From Spartobacteria bacterium (lineage in GTDB: Bacteria; Verrucomicrobiota; Verrucomicrobiia; Chthoniobacterales; Chthoniobacteraceae): a DNA stretch of 64,000 nt. The position numbers and the translations under genes are program-made. The notes below the pieces were generated by a model. That model saw only the letters and a program-made list of their open reading frames with translations, was not told where the DNA came from and ran no database searches. Location: NCBI GenBank assembly GCA_021324395.1, contig JAJPJG010000036.1:1-64000 (forward strand). Direction: 5' to 3'. Of this stretch, positions 38,837 through 47,646 are shown in pieces (positions within the stretch are counted from its first letter, which is position 1; each line of letters starts with the position of its first letter).

Positions 38837-38845
38837 TTCGCCGGA

Positions 38846-39112
38846 TCAGGCGGCATCTTCGTGCTGAGGCTGCTCGGCCCCTTTTTCCGCCGTGGGCGGA
38901 TGAACGCGAAACTCGGGCTTGTGCCATCCGCAGTGTTCGCATCGCCACGGTCGCAGCAGCACGCCGAGACAGACCGCACCCCAGCTCACCAGCCAAAGAC
39001 CGCACGTTAAAACAGACAGCGCGAGATGAGCCCAGTGGTTCGTCTTCACCCGGACGAACGTCTGATGATGCCTGCAACTCGGGCAATATGCGCGAATAGT
39101 ATCCTTTTTCAT
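38846..39112 (-). CDS. Small zinc-ribbon membrane protein
   Basis: 88 residues from MKKDTIRAYCPSCRHHQTFV. Zinc ribbon with CPSC and CEHCGW, then two hydrophobic stretches (LALSVLTCGLWLVSWGAVCL) between them. Convergent to the SRPBCC gene, 9 bp away. No function known. Confidence 0.6.
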   Translation of the reverse strand: MKKDTIRAYCPSCRHHQTFVRVKTNHWAHLALSVLTCGLWLVSWGAVCLGVLLRPWRCEHCGWHKPEFRVHPPTAEKGAEQPQHEDAA

Positions 39113-39229
39113 GCGAACCCGCCCTCGAGCCAGCAAACCAGCACGAAAACGTCACATAACTTTAAACGCAAATGTGATCAAATCGGCGAGAGTAAAAACA
39201 GGAATTTTTCAATCGGACTGCCTGATCGG

Positions 39230-39874
39230 TTATGCCTCTATGAGATTGTGACGAATCGCGTAACGCACCAGGTCTCCCATGCTGTCGAAGTGCATTTTCT
39301 GAATGATGTTCGCGCGGTGCTTGTTGACCGTCGGCACGGCCATGCCGAGTATTTTCGCAATTTCCACTCCGTTGTGTCCCTCCGCGACTAACTGCACGAT
39401 CTCGCGTTCGCGCAATGTCAGCTCCACGTCAACTCCGGTCTGGTCGGGTGGCGCTTCGACTTTGCTGTAAACGAGTCGCGAAATTCTCGAGGTAAAATAC
39501 ACCTCGTTTCTGCTGAGCGATTCGATCGCTTCAATCAGGTGGCGGCTTGCATCAGACTTCAGCACGTAGCCCATTGCGCCTGCGGCGAGCACTTCGCGAA
39601 CAACATCCTCCTTATCGTGCATCGTGAGGGTCAGCACACGCACATTGGGTGCTTCCGCTAAAATTTGCCGCGTCGCATCAAGTCCGTTGAGCAACGGCAT
39701 GGTAATGTCCATTACGACGATGTCGGGTTTGAGCGAAAGAGTCAGCGAGACAGCTTCGCGCCCATCCTCAGCCTCGGCGCAAATCTGCCACTGCGGTTGC
39801 GTCTCAATCAGCGAACGCAAGCCGCGACGCACGATTTCATGATCGTCGACGAGTAAAATACGCAGCGGAGTCAC
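39230..39874 (-). CDS. NarL/FixJ-type two-component response regulator
   Basis: 214 residues from GTG at 39874. Receiver domain: LLVDDHEIVRRGLRS holds the acidic pair, DIVVMDITMP the phosphorylated Asp, TLTMHDKED the switch Thr and LKSDAS the Lys. A LuxR-type HTH follows (LTLREREIVQLVAEGHNGVE, GMAVPTVNKHRANIIQKMHF). No histidine kinase lies next to it, so its signal is unknown. Confidence 0.88.
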   Translation of the reverse strand: MTPLRILLVDDHEIVRRGLRSLIETQPQWQICAEAEDGREAVSLTLSLKPDIVVMDITMPLLNGLDATRQILAEAPNVRVLTLTMHDKEDVVREVLAAGAMGYVLKSDASRHLIEAIESLSRNEVYFTSRISRLVYSKVEAPPDQTGVDVELTLREREIVQLVAEGHNGVEIAKILGMAVPTVNKHRANIIQKMHFDSMGDLVRYAIRHNLIEA

Positions 39875-39897
39875 TCGGAAACAGATTTTCCGAATCG

Positions 39898-40566
39898 CTA
39901 TTTTTGTGCAAGCCGATTGATAGTCGCCGCGGCGTAAGCTGCGCCGAAGCCGTTATCAATATTCACAACGGTCACCCCGCTCCCGCAGCTGTTTAACATT
40001 CCGAGAAGTGCCGCGATTCCGCCGAAACTCGCGCCATACCCGACACTCGTCGGAACTGCGATGATCGGCTTGCTCACGAGCCCGGCTACTGCACTTGGCA
40101 GCGCGCCTTCCATTCCCGCGACAACGATGACGGCGTTGCAGCTCTCCAGCCGATCGCGTTCAACGAGCAATCGATGAATGCCCGCCACGCCGACATCGCA
40201 AATCCGCTCCACATTATTTCCGAAAACCTCGAGCGTGATAGCCGCTTCTTCCGCGACAGGCAAATCCGATGTCCCTGCGCACACGACGGCGATTCTCCCA
40301 TCGAGCTTTGGCATCGGCTTATCTTCGATTGTCAAACATCTGGCTCGTTCGAAAAATTTCGCATGCGGGATTTCGCGGTGCACGACCTCGAACTGCGCCG
40401 CCGTCGCGCGCGTGCCGAGCACCACGCCGTCCGCCTGCAAGAGCGCGCGCGAAATTGCGAGCACTTCCTCCGGCGTTTTGCCCGCACAAAAAATCACTTC
40501 GGGAAAACCGCGACGTTGTTTGCGATTGGTATCCACGCGCGCAAATCCGAGATCGACGTAGCTCAC
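39898..40566 (-). CDS. larB: LarB, nickel-pincer cofactor biosynthesis (P2CMN synthase)
   Basis: 222 residues from GTG 40566. The N-terminus DLGFARVDTNRKQRRGFPEV, then EVIFCAGKTPEEVL, and the C-terminal carboxylase core (RIAVVCAGTSDLPVAEEAAI, VVVAGMEGALPSAVAGLVS, SVGYGASFGGIAALLGML) are the LarB / PurE-like pattern. LarB carboxylates and hydrolyses nicotinic acid adenine dinucleotide on the way to the NPN cofactor of lactate racemase. LarC and LarE are not in the window. It overlaps the GNAT gene by 4 bp. Confidence 0.85.
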   Translation of the reverse strand: MSYVDLGFARVDTNRKQRRGFPEVIFCAGKTPEEVLAISRALLQADGVVLGTRATAAQFEVVHREIPHAKFFERARCLTIEDKPMPKLDGRIAVVCAGTSDLPVAEEAAITLEVFGNNVERICDVGVAGIHRLLVERDRLESCNAVIVVAGMEGALPSAVAGLVSKPIIAVPTSVGYGASFGGIAALLGMLNSCGSGVTVVNIDNGFGAAYAAATINRLAQK

Positions 40567-41039
40567 TGCTGCGGCTGTTGCGAGGTGGAAAGAATCAAGC
40601 GCAGCGGAATCATCTTCGAATCGACGAATCCATGGTTTTTGAAGAACCGCTGCGATTCCTCATTGAGACGGTCTGTTAACAAGGTGATGCGCTGGAAATC
40701 CTTTTGCTTCGCGTATTCGATTGCGTATTGCAGCAACTGATCGCCGAAACCGTGATGGCGGTGATCGCGGTGCACGATCATATCCTCGAGCAAAATGACG
40801 AAACCTCCCTCGGCCGTGCTGATCGTGAACAGCAGGTTGATCATCGCGAGAATCGTCCCGTTGTGCCGCAGCACAAAAATGCGTCCGCGGCTCGGTTGCT
40901 CGAGAATCAAACGCAATCCGCGCACCTGTTTCGTCCGATCCGGATTGAAATCCCCTTCGAGCGTGAAAAGGTCCTGCAGCAAATCGGTGAGCTGCGGAAG
41001 GTCTTCCATCGTTGCTTGCTCAATGACGATTTGGTCCAT
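40563..41039 (-). CDS. GNAT-family N-acetyltransferase
   Basis: 158 residues from MDQIVIEQATMEDLPQLTDL. The acetyl-CoA fold is visible: FVLRHNGTILAMINLLF, then VILLEDMIVHRDHRHHGFGD with the Q/RxxGxG/A loop, and RITLLTDRLNEESQRFFKNH ahead of GF. The gene lies directly upstream of larB with a 4-bp overlap, so the two are probably cotranscribed. The substrate is unknown. Confidence 0.8.
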   Translation of the reverse strand: MDQIVIEQATMEDLPQLTDLLQDLFTLEGDFNPDRTKQVRGLRLILEQPSRGRIFVLRHNGTILAMINLLFTISTAEGGFVILLEDMIVHRDHRHHGFGDQLLQYAIEYAKQKDFQRITLLTDRLNEESQRFFKNHGFVDSKMIPLRLILSTSQQPQQ

Positions 41040-41122
41040 GCGAAGTGGACTTATATCGCACAACTTCGGCGCGGCAAAAAGTTTCTTCTGGAGAAACGAC
41101 TTTGTTTCGAAAAAGTAGCCGC

Positions 41123-41902
41123 ATGTTTTTTAGCAAAAAGAAACCGGTGGACAAACGACGCTGGTCGCTCGCGACTTCACCGCTCACCGATGAAATCGAG
41201 GTCTCCGCGCGCATCGGCGCGAAAGACGGCATGTTCAAAAAAGACCTCGTCGATCATTACTTCAGCGTCGGCCGTTCCGCGCTGGAGGCGATCCGGCTCG
41301 CGATGCTTGCGACGGGCAAAACAACCTTTACGAATATTCTCGATCTGCCGTCCGGTCATGGCCGTGTGTTGCGGGTGTTAAAAGCGGCGTTTCCCCAGGC
41401 AAAGTTGACCGCGTGCGATTTGAATCGCGCCGGTGTCGATTTTTGCGTCAAGGAGTTTGGCGCTGCTGGAAATTACTCCGATCCCGATCCCGACAAAATC
41501 TCGCTGGCTGGCGGCTACGATTTGATCTGGTCCGGCAGTCTTCTCACTCATCTCGATGCAAACGGCTGCCGCGCGTTTTTGCAGTTGTTTACCCGATTAC
41601 TTTCTAACGGTGGTATTTTCGTTGTGACGACTCACGGGCGTCACGTAGTCAATCGCCTGCGCGCCGGCTCGCATACTTACAAGCTCGATCCGGCTTCCCT
41701 GCCCCGCATCGTTGCTTCGTATGATGCAACCGGATTTGGCTACGCCGATTATCCGAAGCAAGGCGGCTACGGCGTCTCCGCGTCTTCGCCGGAGTGGTTG
41801 ATGCGTGAAGTGGCCAAGCTGCCGAATATGCAGATCGTCAATTTTTCCGAGCGCTTCTGGGATCGTCACCAGGATGTGCTCGCCTGCATCAAAACTGCGT
41901 AA
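41123..41902 (+). CDS. Class I SAM-dependent methyltransferase
   Basis: 259 residues from MFFSKKKPVDKRRWSL. The SAM motif I is ILDLPSGHGRVLRVLKAAFP. KLTACDLNRAGVDFCVKEF and GGYDLIWSGSLLTHLDANG are motifs II and III. The C-terminus has FVVTTHGRHVVNRLRAGS. Substrate unknown. It is divergent from the GNAT-larB pair. Confidence 0.78.
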   Translation: MFFSKKKPVDKRRWSLATSPLTDEIEVSARIGAKDGMFKKDLVDHYFSVGRSALEAIRLAMLATGKTTFTNILDLPSGHGRVLRVLKAAFPQAKLTACDLNRAGVDFCVKEFGAAGNYSDPDPDKISLAGGYDLIWSGSLLTHLDANGCRAFLQLFTRLLSNGGIFVVTTHGRHVVNRLRAGSHTYKLDPASLPRIVASYDATGFGYADYPKQGGYGVSASSPEWLMREVAKLPNMQIVNFSERFWDRHQDVLACIKTA

Positions 41903-41988
41903 AGCCGTTTGCCGCGCCGGCTGCGAAAATTGGGCAGACATGCCCGCGAAAGTAGCCATCACGCAGAACGACCACACGCGTAGGCGCG

Positions 41989-43602
41989 CTACGCGTTGAT
42001 CGCCGCGAGGATTTCCTCTTTCGGCACGCGATCGCAGAAATCGGCGAAGTTCTCGCCGTCCTGTTTCTTCGCGTCGAAAATGCGCAACAATTTGTCGATG
42101 AAAAGGTGCACGTCTTTCGCGATGATTTTGCCTTTCAGCAATTCGTTAAAGCGACGGTTGTGCCCGAGCCGTCCGCCGATAAACGCGTCGTAGGCATCGA
42201 CCATTTCACCATTGATCTTCGTGCGCGCGCCGCGAAAGCCGATATCGGCGATCTGGTGCTGGCCACAGCTCGACGGACAGCCGCTGAAATGGATGCGGAT
42301 TTTGTCTTTATACCAACCGCTCGTAGTCTCGAGCTGCTCGACGAGCGAGATCATCCGGTTCTTTGTCTCGGCGACTGCGAGGTTGCAAAACTCGATGCCG
42401 GTGCACGAGACGCAGCCTTTGCGGAAGTTTGACGAATCGTAAACAAGCCCGTTCGCGTCGAGTTCGGCTTTGAGCGCGGGAAGGTTTGCCTCAGGCACAT
42501 TGAGGATCAGCAAATTTTGTTTTGCCGTGAGCCGGATTGCATCCTGTCCCGGCGCGCAATATTTCTCCGCGAGCTCGCCGATTTTCGCGAGTTTGCCGTC
42601 GCGAACACGTCCGCCCGCGAAGTTGACTCCGACCCAAAACAGGCCCGCCTGTTTCTGCGCATGAATGCCGAGGTGATCGGTCTCCTGGTCGCGCGGCACG
42701 CTAAAATCGGTGTGCGCCTCGATCGGGAACGCTACACGCTTTTGCACTTCGGCAGCCATTTTCTCCACGCCCCAATCGGCGACCAGAAACTTGAACCGCG
42801 CGCGGGTGCGCTTGAGGCGGTAGCCTTCATCGCGGAAAATTTCGCTGACAGCTTTGACGACCGGCCAGACCTGCTCGGGCTTGATGAAAAACGGCAGCGT
42901 CTGCGCGAGGTGCGGCGCGGAGGAGAGTCCGCCGCCGACCATGATGCCGTAGCCGGCTTCGTCACCGCGCTTGAGCCCGAATACAGAGCAACAGTTGATA
43001 TCCGGCTGGGCGCAGCGAATGCAGCAACCGCTCACGCTGATTTTATATTTGCGCGGCAGATTTGAGAATTCCTTGTTGTTGGTCATGTGCCGGCTGACCT
43101 CGATCAACTGCGGCGTCGCATCGAGAATCTCGTCCGGATCGATACCCGCGACCGGGCAGCCAACGACGTTGCGCGTGATGTCGCCGCATGCGCCGCTGGT
43201 GATGATTCCGACCGCCTGCAACTGCGCGAAAATATCCGGGATGTTCTCGATCTTCAGCCAGTGCATCTGGATCGTCTGCCGCGTGGTGATGTCGGAAAAA
43301 CCGTGGCCGTATTGATCCGCGAGACTCGACAAAACCTTCGCTTGCGCGCCGGTAAGCTGGCCGCCCGGGATCTTCGTCCGCATCATGAAATAGCCGCTGT
43401 CCTTCGGCTTCTGGCGGTAAACGCCGTAGTATTTGAAGCGCTCGAAATCGTCGTCGGCGATCGATGCGAAGCCGGTCTCCGCGTAGCGATAAATGTCCTG
43501 AAGCACGTCGAGCCCGTCCTTCTCCTGCTTGATTTTCTCCTGCGGAGTCAGCGGGATCAGACCCTGTTTTACGGCGGCGAAGTTTGGATTAATGTCGATC
43601 AT
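41989..43602 (-). CDS. nirA: Assimilatory ferredoxin-type nitrite/sulfite reductase
   Basis: 537 residues from MIDINPNFAAVKQGLIPLTP. It has the two-half fold of the family with TTRQTIQMHWLKIENIPDIF, NVVGCPVAGIDPDEI and KYKISVSGCCIRCAQPDINCC. The 4Fe-4S/siroheme Cys residues are in FRKGCVSCTGIEFCNLAVAE and FSGCPSSCGQHQIADIGF. It reduces nitrite to ammonia or sulfite to sulfide with electrons from ferredoxin; the choice cannot be settled by eye, though the family best matched is nitrite reductase. It is convergent to the methyltransferase. Confidence 0.82.
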   Translation of the reverse strand: MIDINPNFAAVKQGLIPLTPQEKIKQEKDGLDVLQDIYRYAETGFASIADDDFERFKYYGVYRQKPKDSGYFMMRTKIPGGQLTGAQAKVLSSLADQYGHGFSDITTRQTIQMHWLKIENIPDIFAQLQAVGIITSGACGDITRNVVGCPVAGIDPDEILDATPQLIEVSRHMTNNKEFSNLPRKYKISVSGCCIRCAQPDINCCSVFGLKRGDEAGYGIMVGGGLSSAPHLAQTLPFFIKPEQVWPVVKAVSEIFRDEGYRLKRTRARFKFLVADWGVEKMAAEVQKRVAFPIEAHTDFSVPRDQETDHLGIHAQKQAGLFWVGVNFAGGRVRDGKLAKIGELAEKYCAPGQDAIRLTAKQNLLILNVPEANLPALKAELDANGLVYDSSNFRKGCVSCTGIEFCNLAVAETKNRMISLVEQLETTSGWYKDKIRIHFSGCPSSCGQHQIADIGFRGARTKINGEMVDAYDAFIGGRLGHNRRFNELLKGKIIAKDVHLFIDKLLRIFDAKKQDGENFADFCDRVPKEEILAAINA

Positions 43603-43731
43603 GGCCTTTGAAAAGGGGTTGTAATTTAGGAACGCACGCCTGCTTTGCAATGATAATTCATTGCTGATTGCAAATTACGGGAAAGAGCGCGGGCGAGATC
43701 CACTTTAGTTTTTCCAAAAAGCGATGGCGGC

Positions 43732-43767
43732 AAAAAGAAAGCGCTGCCGGCAGTGCCGGCAGCGCTT
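43732..43767 (-). terminator. Intrinsic terminator after rpsA
   Basis: Just beyond the rpsA stop, a perfect stem of AAGCGCTGCCGGCA and TGCCGGCAGCGCTT (13-14 bp) is followed on the minus strand by TTCTTTTT. This is a classical rho-independent terminator for the S1 transcript. Confidence 0.85.
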
Positions 43768-43787
43768 CACCAACCAACCAAAATGGT

Positions 43788-45470
43788 TTACTTCTTTTTG
43801 CCTTCGCCTGGGCGATACTCTTCCTGCGCGACCTGGAAGGCTTGTTCGAGGCCGACCATGTCTTCGCCGGGTTTGAGGCTGTCGAAAGCGGCAGCTTCGG
43901 CCTTGATATCCTCTTCGGAGTAATTCGCGGCTTTGACCGAGAGGCCGATGCGCCGCTCGGCTTTGTCGATCTTGATAACGCGCGCTTCGACTTCCTGACC
44001 GACTTTGAGCACGTCTTTGACTTTCGCGACGTGATCTTCGCTGAGCTGTGAAATGTGCACGAGGCCGTCGATGTCGTCGGCAAGCTGCACAAACGCGCCG
44101 AAGCTGGTGAGCTTCGTGACTTTGCCTTTGACGAGATCGCCGATCTTGTAGCGCTGATCGATCGATTTCCACGGATCTTCCTCGAGCTGTTTGACGCCAA
44201 GGCTGATACGCTGGTTTTGTTTGTCGATGTCGATGACGACGGCTTCGATGTCGTCGCCTTTTTTCAGCACTTCGCTGGGATGATTGATCTTGCGGGTCCA
44301 GCTCAAATCGCTGACGTGCACCATGCCGTCGATGCCTTCCTCGAGCTCGACGAATGCACCGTAAGCGGTGAGGTTGCGGACTTTGCCTTTGACCTGTTTG
44401 CCGATCATGTAGCGGTGCTCGATTTCCTCCCACGGGTTCGTTTCGAGCTGACGGATGCCGAGCGAAATTTTCTGCTCCTCTTTGTTAACGCCGAGCACGA
44501 CGGCTTCGAGTTCCTGTCCGAGCGCAAGAACGTCCGATGGACGCGCGATGCGTTTCGTCCACGAAAGTTCGGAGACGTGGATGAGGCCCTCGACACCGTC
44601 TTCGACTTCGACGAATGCGCCGTAAGGAACGAGGTTCGTGATTTTACCTTTGACCTTCGTGCCGGTCGGGAAACGCTCTTCGATTTTGTCCCACGGATTT
44701 TTCTGCGTTTGCTTGAGGCCGAGGCTGACGCGCTCTTTGTCTTTGTTAATTTCGAGCACTTGCACTTCGACTTCCTGGCCGACTTTGAGCAGCTCACTCG
44801 GATGCCCGAGGCGGCCCCACGTCATGTCGGTGATGTGCAGCAAACCGTCCATGCCGTCGAGGTCGATGAATGCGCCGAAGTCGGTGAGATTTTTCACCGC
44901 GCCTTTGACGGTGTCGCCGACTCTCACGCTGTCCATGAACTTCTGTCGCTTTTCGCTGCGCTCCTGCTCGATGAGCTCACGTCGGCTGAGGACGACGTTT
45001 TTGCGGTCATCATTAATTTTGACGATTTTGAAATCGTAGGTGTTGCCGACGAATTGATGCAGATCTTTCGGCGGAACGATGTCGATTTGCGAGCCGGGGA
45101 GAAATGCCTCGACGCCGATGTTTACGGTGAGGCCGCCTTTCACGACTGCTTTGACTTTGCCTTTGATCAGGCCGTCGCCTTGAAAAACTTTGATGATTTT
45201 TTCCCAGTTCTGTTTGTGTGCGGCGCGTTCCTTCGAGAGCTTGACCATGCCCTGGTCGTCTTCGAGACGCTCGAGCAGCACTTCGACTTCGTCGCCGACT
45301 TGCAGGTCGTCCACGTCGTCAAATTCGGAACGCGGAATGACGCCCTCGGATTTGTAGCCGATGTCCACGAGGACTTCGCGCGGACGGAGTTCCAGGATGT
45401 GTCCTTTGACAATGCTGCCTTCTTTGAAATCGCGAAGACTTTTCGCGATCAACTTTTCCATTTCGATCAT
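43788..45470 (-). CDS. rpsA: 30S ribosomal protein S1
   Basis: 560 residues from MIEMEKLIAKSLRDFKEGSI. Six S1 repeats can be followed; typical units are GDLVKGKVTKLTSFGAFVQL with DDIDGLVHISQLS, and KGKITNLVPYGAFVEVEDGV with EGLIHVSELS. S1 brings mRNA to the small subunit. The length and repeat number match gram-negative S1. A strong hairpin lies in the leader (45512-45548), which may be a translational feedback site. Confidence 0.95.
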   Translation of the reverse strand: MIEMEKLIAKSLRDFKEGSIVKGHILELRPREVLVDIGYKSEGVIPRSEFDDVDDLQVGDEVEVLLERLEDDQGMVKLSKERAAHKQNWEKIIKVFQGDGLIKGKVKAVVKGGLTVNIGVEAFLPGSQIDIVPPKDLHQFVGNTYDFKIVKINDDRKNVVLSRRELIEQERSEKRQKFMDSVRVGDTVKGAVKNLTDFGAFIDLDGMDGLLHITDMTWGRLGHPSELLKVGQEVEVQVLEINKDKERVSLGLKQTQKNPWDKIEERFPTGTKVKGKITNLVPYGAFVEVEDGVEGLIHVSELSWTKRIARPSDVLALGQELEAVVLGVNKEEQKISLGIRQLETNPWEEIEHRYMIGKQVKGKVRNLTAYGAFVELEEGIDGMVHVSDLSWTRKINHPSEVLKKGDDIEAVVIDIDKQNQRISLGVKQLEEDPWKSIDQRYKIGDLVKGKVTKLTSFGAFVQLADDIDGLVHISQLSEDHVAKVKDVLKVGQEVEARVIKIDKAERRIGLSVKAANYSEEDIKAEAAAFDSLKPGEDMVGLEQAFQVAQEEYRPGEGKKK

Positions 45471-45511
45471 ATGATTTGCTAACTGCCAGCCACGGTTGCC
45501 GTTTGTTTATC

Positions 45512-45548
45512 TCCCCGGGCGATTCGTTTGAGTCGCCTATCGCGGGGA
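45512..45548 (-). promoter_or_regulatory. Hairpin in the rpsA leader
   Basis: TCCCCG (45512-45517) pairs with CGGGGA (45543-45548), and inside it GGCGATTC pairs with GAGTCGCC. This stem begins 42 bp before the rpsA start. It could be an autoregulatory structure for S1 or part of the promoter region; which is not clear from sequence. Confidence 0.5.
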
Positions 45549-45604
45549 AAAGGGTTTTAAGTTACTGCAGAATCGATTCGACACAAGCCTTTTGACGTGT
45601 GCCG

Positions 45605-45643
45605 AAAAAATAACGCCCAAGCCGTGTTCCAGCCTGGGCGTTA
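45605..45643 (-). terminator. Intrinsic terminator after rpsR
   Basis: On the minus strand TTTAACGCCCAGGC pairs with GCTTGGGCGTTA, followed by ATTTTTTC. It lies 20 bp after the rpsR stop and separates the rpsR and rpsA transcripts. Confidence 0.82.
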
Positions 45644-45662
45644 AAATTCGATTCGATCTGCG

Positions 45663-45902
45663 TTATTTCATCAGCAACACCGCACGGGCGCGCTTGATTT
45701 CGCGCGTAATCTTGCGGTGCAGATGCGCGGGCATGCCGGTGACGCGGCGCGGAAGAATCTTGCCGCTCTCGGTGACGAACTTTTTCAGCAGGTCGGGATT
45801 TTTATAGTCGATCGCCTCGACCGCGATGTCGATGCGGCGGCGCGGCATCGAGCGGTTTGCGCGGCGAAATGCCGAGCGGCGTTTGGGTGTTTTCGGTTCC
45901 AT
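45663..45902 (-). CDS. rpsR: 30S ribosomal protein S18
   Basis: 79 residues from [20 protein letters not shown]. Family features: [41 protein letters not shown]18 binds 16S rRNA next to S6. It is downstream of rpmG with 7 bp in between, in an operon. Confidence 0.95.
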   Translation of the reverse strand: MEPKTPKRRSAFRRANRSMPRRRIDIAVEAIDYKNPDLLKKFVTESGKILPRRVTGMPAHLHRKITREIKRARAVLLMK

Positions 45903-45909
45903 GGTTTGT

Positions 45910-46083
45910 TTACTTAGTCTCGCGGTGCAACGTGTGACGGCGCAAGAACGGATTGTATTTTTTCTTTTCGAGCCGGCCGGGGGTGTTCAGGCTCTTTTTG
46001 TTGCGCGTCGTGATGTAACGCGACACGGGTTTGCCCTCGGCTTTCGCCTCGGTGCATTCGAGTGTGATGATGTCTCTTGGCAT
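45910..46083 (-). CDS. rpmG: 50S ribosomal protein L33
   Basis: 57 residues from [21 protein letters not shown]33 family with [20 protein letters not shown] and [17 protein letters not shown]. Only one Cys is present, so this is the zinc-free form. It starts 2 bp after the DksA/TraR-like gene ends. Confidence 0.92.
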   Translation of the reverse strand: MPRDIITLECTEAKAEGKPVSRYITTRNKKSLNTPGRLEKKKYNPFLRRHTLHRETK

Positions 46084-46085
46084 AT

Positions 46086-46730
46086 TTATTCTTTGCTTTC
46101 GGTAACGGTTTCTTCCTCGTCGCTCTCCGCGCCTTCCTCGCCTTCGGTCAGGCCGAAGAGCGACGTGACAGGCACGCGTGAGCGGGTTTGTTTGCGCTGC
46201 TTCTCGAGCTGCGACTGGCAATCGACGGTGAAACGCGTAAAAGGAATCGCCTCGAGCCGCGCATGCGGGATGTTCTTGTTGCACATCTCGCAAACGCCAT
46301 ATGAGCCGAGCTCGATGCGCTTCAGCGCTTCGTCGATTTCATAAAGTGCATCCTGTTCCTGCGAGAGCAAGCTCAGCGCAAAATCGCGATCGTAGGCGTC
46401 GCTGCCCGCGTCGGCCTGGTGCATTCCAAACGCGGAAGCTTCGCTGCCCTCGGCGCGCGAACGCAGCGTGTCGCGCGCGACACCGGTCATGGAGTCGAGC
46501 ATACCGTCGCGCAAATGCAGCAGTCGTTCCTGTTGTCGCTTCAAGAATGGATCCTTGATAACGATCGCCTTTTTCGGCGTCAAAACCGGTGCGTGGTTGT
46601 TGTTCGCGCGTCCGTTCTTTTTCGCGGGAGCCGGCTTCTTTGCAGCAGGTTTCGCAGCAGCCTTTGCGGGCTTGGGAGAAGCTTTCGCCTTGGGAGCGGG
46701 AGCTTTTTTTTCTTTCTTGGATTTCGCCAT
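46086..46730 (-). CDS. DksA/TraR-family zinc-finger protein with Lys/Ala/Pro-rich extension
   Basis: 214 residues from [20 protein letters not shown]. Residues 1-50 are a basic Lys/Ala/Pro tail. A coiled-coil ([40 protein letters not shown]) precedes the zinc site [20 protein letters not shown]. The usual second CxxC pair is missing: CQSQ carries a single Cys. The family acts on RNA polymerase in starvation responses. Transcribed with rpmG and rpsR. Confidence 0.75.
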   Translation of the reverse strand: MAKSKKEKKAPAPKAKASPKPAKAAAKPAAKKPAPAKKNGRANNNHAPVLTPKKAIVIKDPFLKRQQERLLHLRDGMLDSMTGVARDTLRSRAEGSEASAFGMHQADAGSDAYDRDFALSLLSQEQDALYEIDEALKRIELGSYGVCEMCNKNIPHARLEAIPFTRFTVDCQSQLEKQRKQTRSRVPVTSLFGLTEGEEGAESDEEETVTESKE

Positions 46731-46845
46731 AATGTTGTGGGGGAGCAGACTCAGTGCGCAGCGCCCAGAAAATTGAGCGCGCATACTTATCGGCTTTCGT
46801 GGGGCTGCGCAAGGGGAAATCCCACATTTTTTTACAAACCGTTTT

Positions 46846-47643
46846 TTAAGAACTCGCGCTCGAATAATGTTGCAGCGCGAAACGAAAGAACAGCCGGCTC
46901 ATTCCCGCACAAAATGTCGCCGCAATGACGAGTTGCAGCAGCAGTGGCCACGGCTCGACAAAACCGCGCATCAAAAGCCGCGCCGGCACATTCGCGACAA
47001 CGATCACAGGAATAATCCAACTGAAGACAAAACGAAAAAAGCCGGGTCGAAAAATCGCGTCGGGATAACGCGCGATGTTAAACAAATTGAAATAGCCGTA
47101 AATCAGCCCTTGCGCCCGCACGATCCAGAACGAAAGCGTCGCGAGCAAAAACATGATCGAATAATGAATCGTCACGCCGAGCCCGAGCGCGACGACGAAC
47201 AGCAAAACCTGCAGCGCGTGCGGAATAACGTGCAGTTTAACAAGCGAAAACGCCACGATTGCAATGCCGACAAACGCGTTCACCACATTGTCCATCCCGA
47301 ACTGCCGCGTCGAAACCGCGAATTGAGAGTCGATCGGCAGCAGCAGCATGAAATCGAGTTTTCCCGTGCGCACGAGCTCCGGCAGATTCGCGACGTTCAC
47401 GTAAAAAAACGCCTGGAAAAGCTGCCCGATGATTTGATGCGTGCCGACCAGCAGCACGACCTCCCATTTGGTCCAGTCGCCGATGCGGTTAACGTATTGA
47501 AACAGCACTTCGATAAACACGATCTGCCCGACGAACCAGAGCAACTCGGTGAACATCCACAAGATGAAGTTCGCCTTGAAATTCATTTCGCGGATCAGCG
47601 AGTTGCGAAACATGATCCCGTAAATTTCGAGATAGCGTCTCAT
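46846..47643 (-). CDS. ABC-2-type transporter permease (DUF990-like)
   Basis: 265 residues from MRRYLEIYGIMFRNSLIREM. Six hydrophobic helices; WEVVLLVGTHQIIGQLFQAF, LDFMLLLPIDSQF and YAPDAIFRPGF-like RYPDAIFRPGFFRFVFSWI are typical of DUF990 permeases. It forms the membrane part of an export pump with the next gene. No ATPase gene is adjacent in the window. Confidence 0.78.
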   Translation of the reverse strand: MRRYLEIYGIMFRNSLIREMNFKANFILWMFTELLWFVGQIVFIEVLFQYVNRIGDWTKWEVVLLVGTHQIIGQLFQAFFYVNVANLPELVRTGKLDFMLLLPIDSQFAVSTRQFGMDNVVNAFVGIAIVAFSLVKLHVIPHALQVLLFVVALGLGVTIHYSIMFLLATLSFWIVRAQGLIYGYFNLFNIARYPDAIFRPGFFRFVFSWIIPVIVVANVPARLLMRGFVEPWPLLLQLVIAATFCAGMSRLFFRFALQHYSSASS

Positions 47644-47646
47644 CGT

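Noticed and set aside
44055-45482. A 475-residue plus-strand frame opposite rpsA
   Set aside because: It mirrors the S1 repeats in antisense; Phe/Asp-rich shadow.
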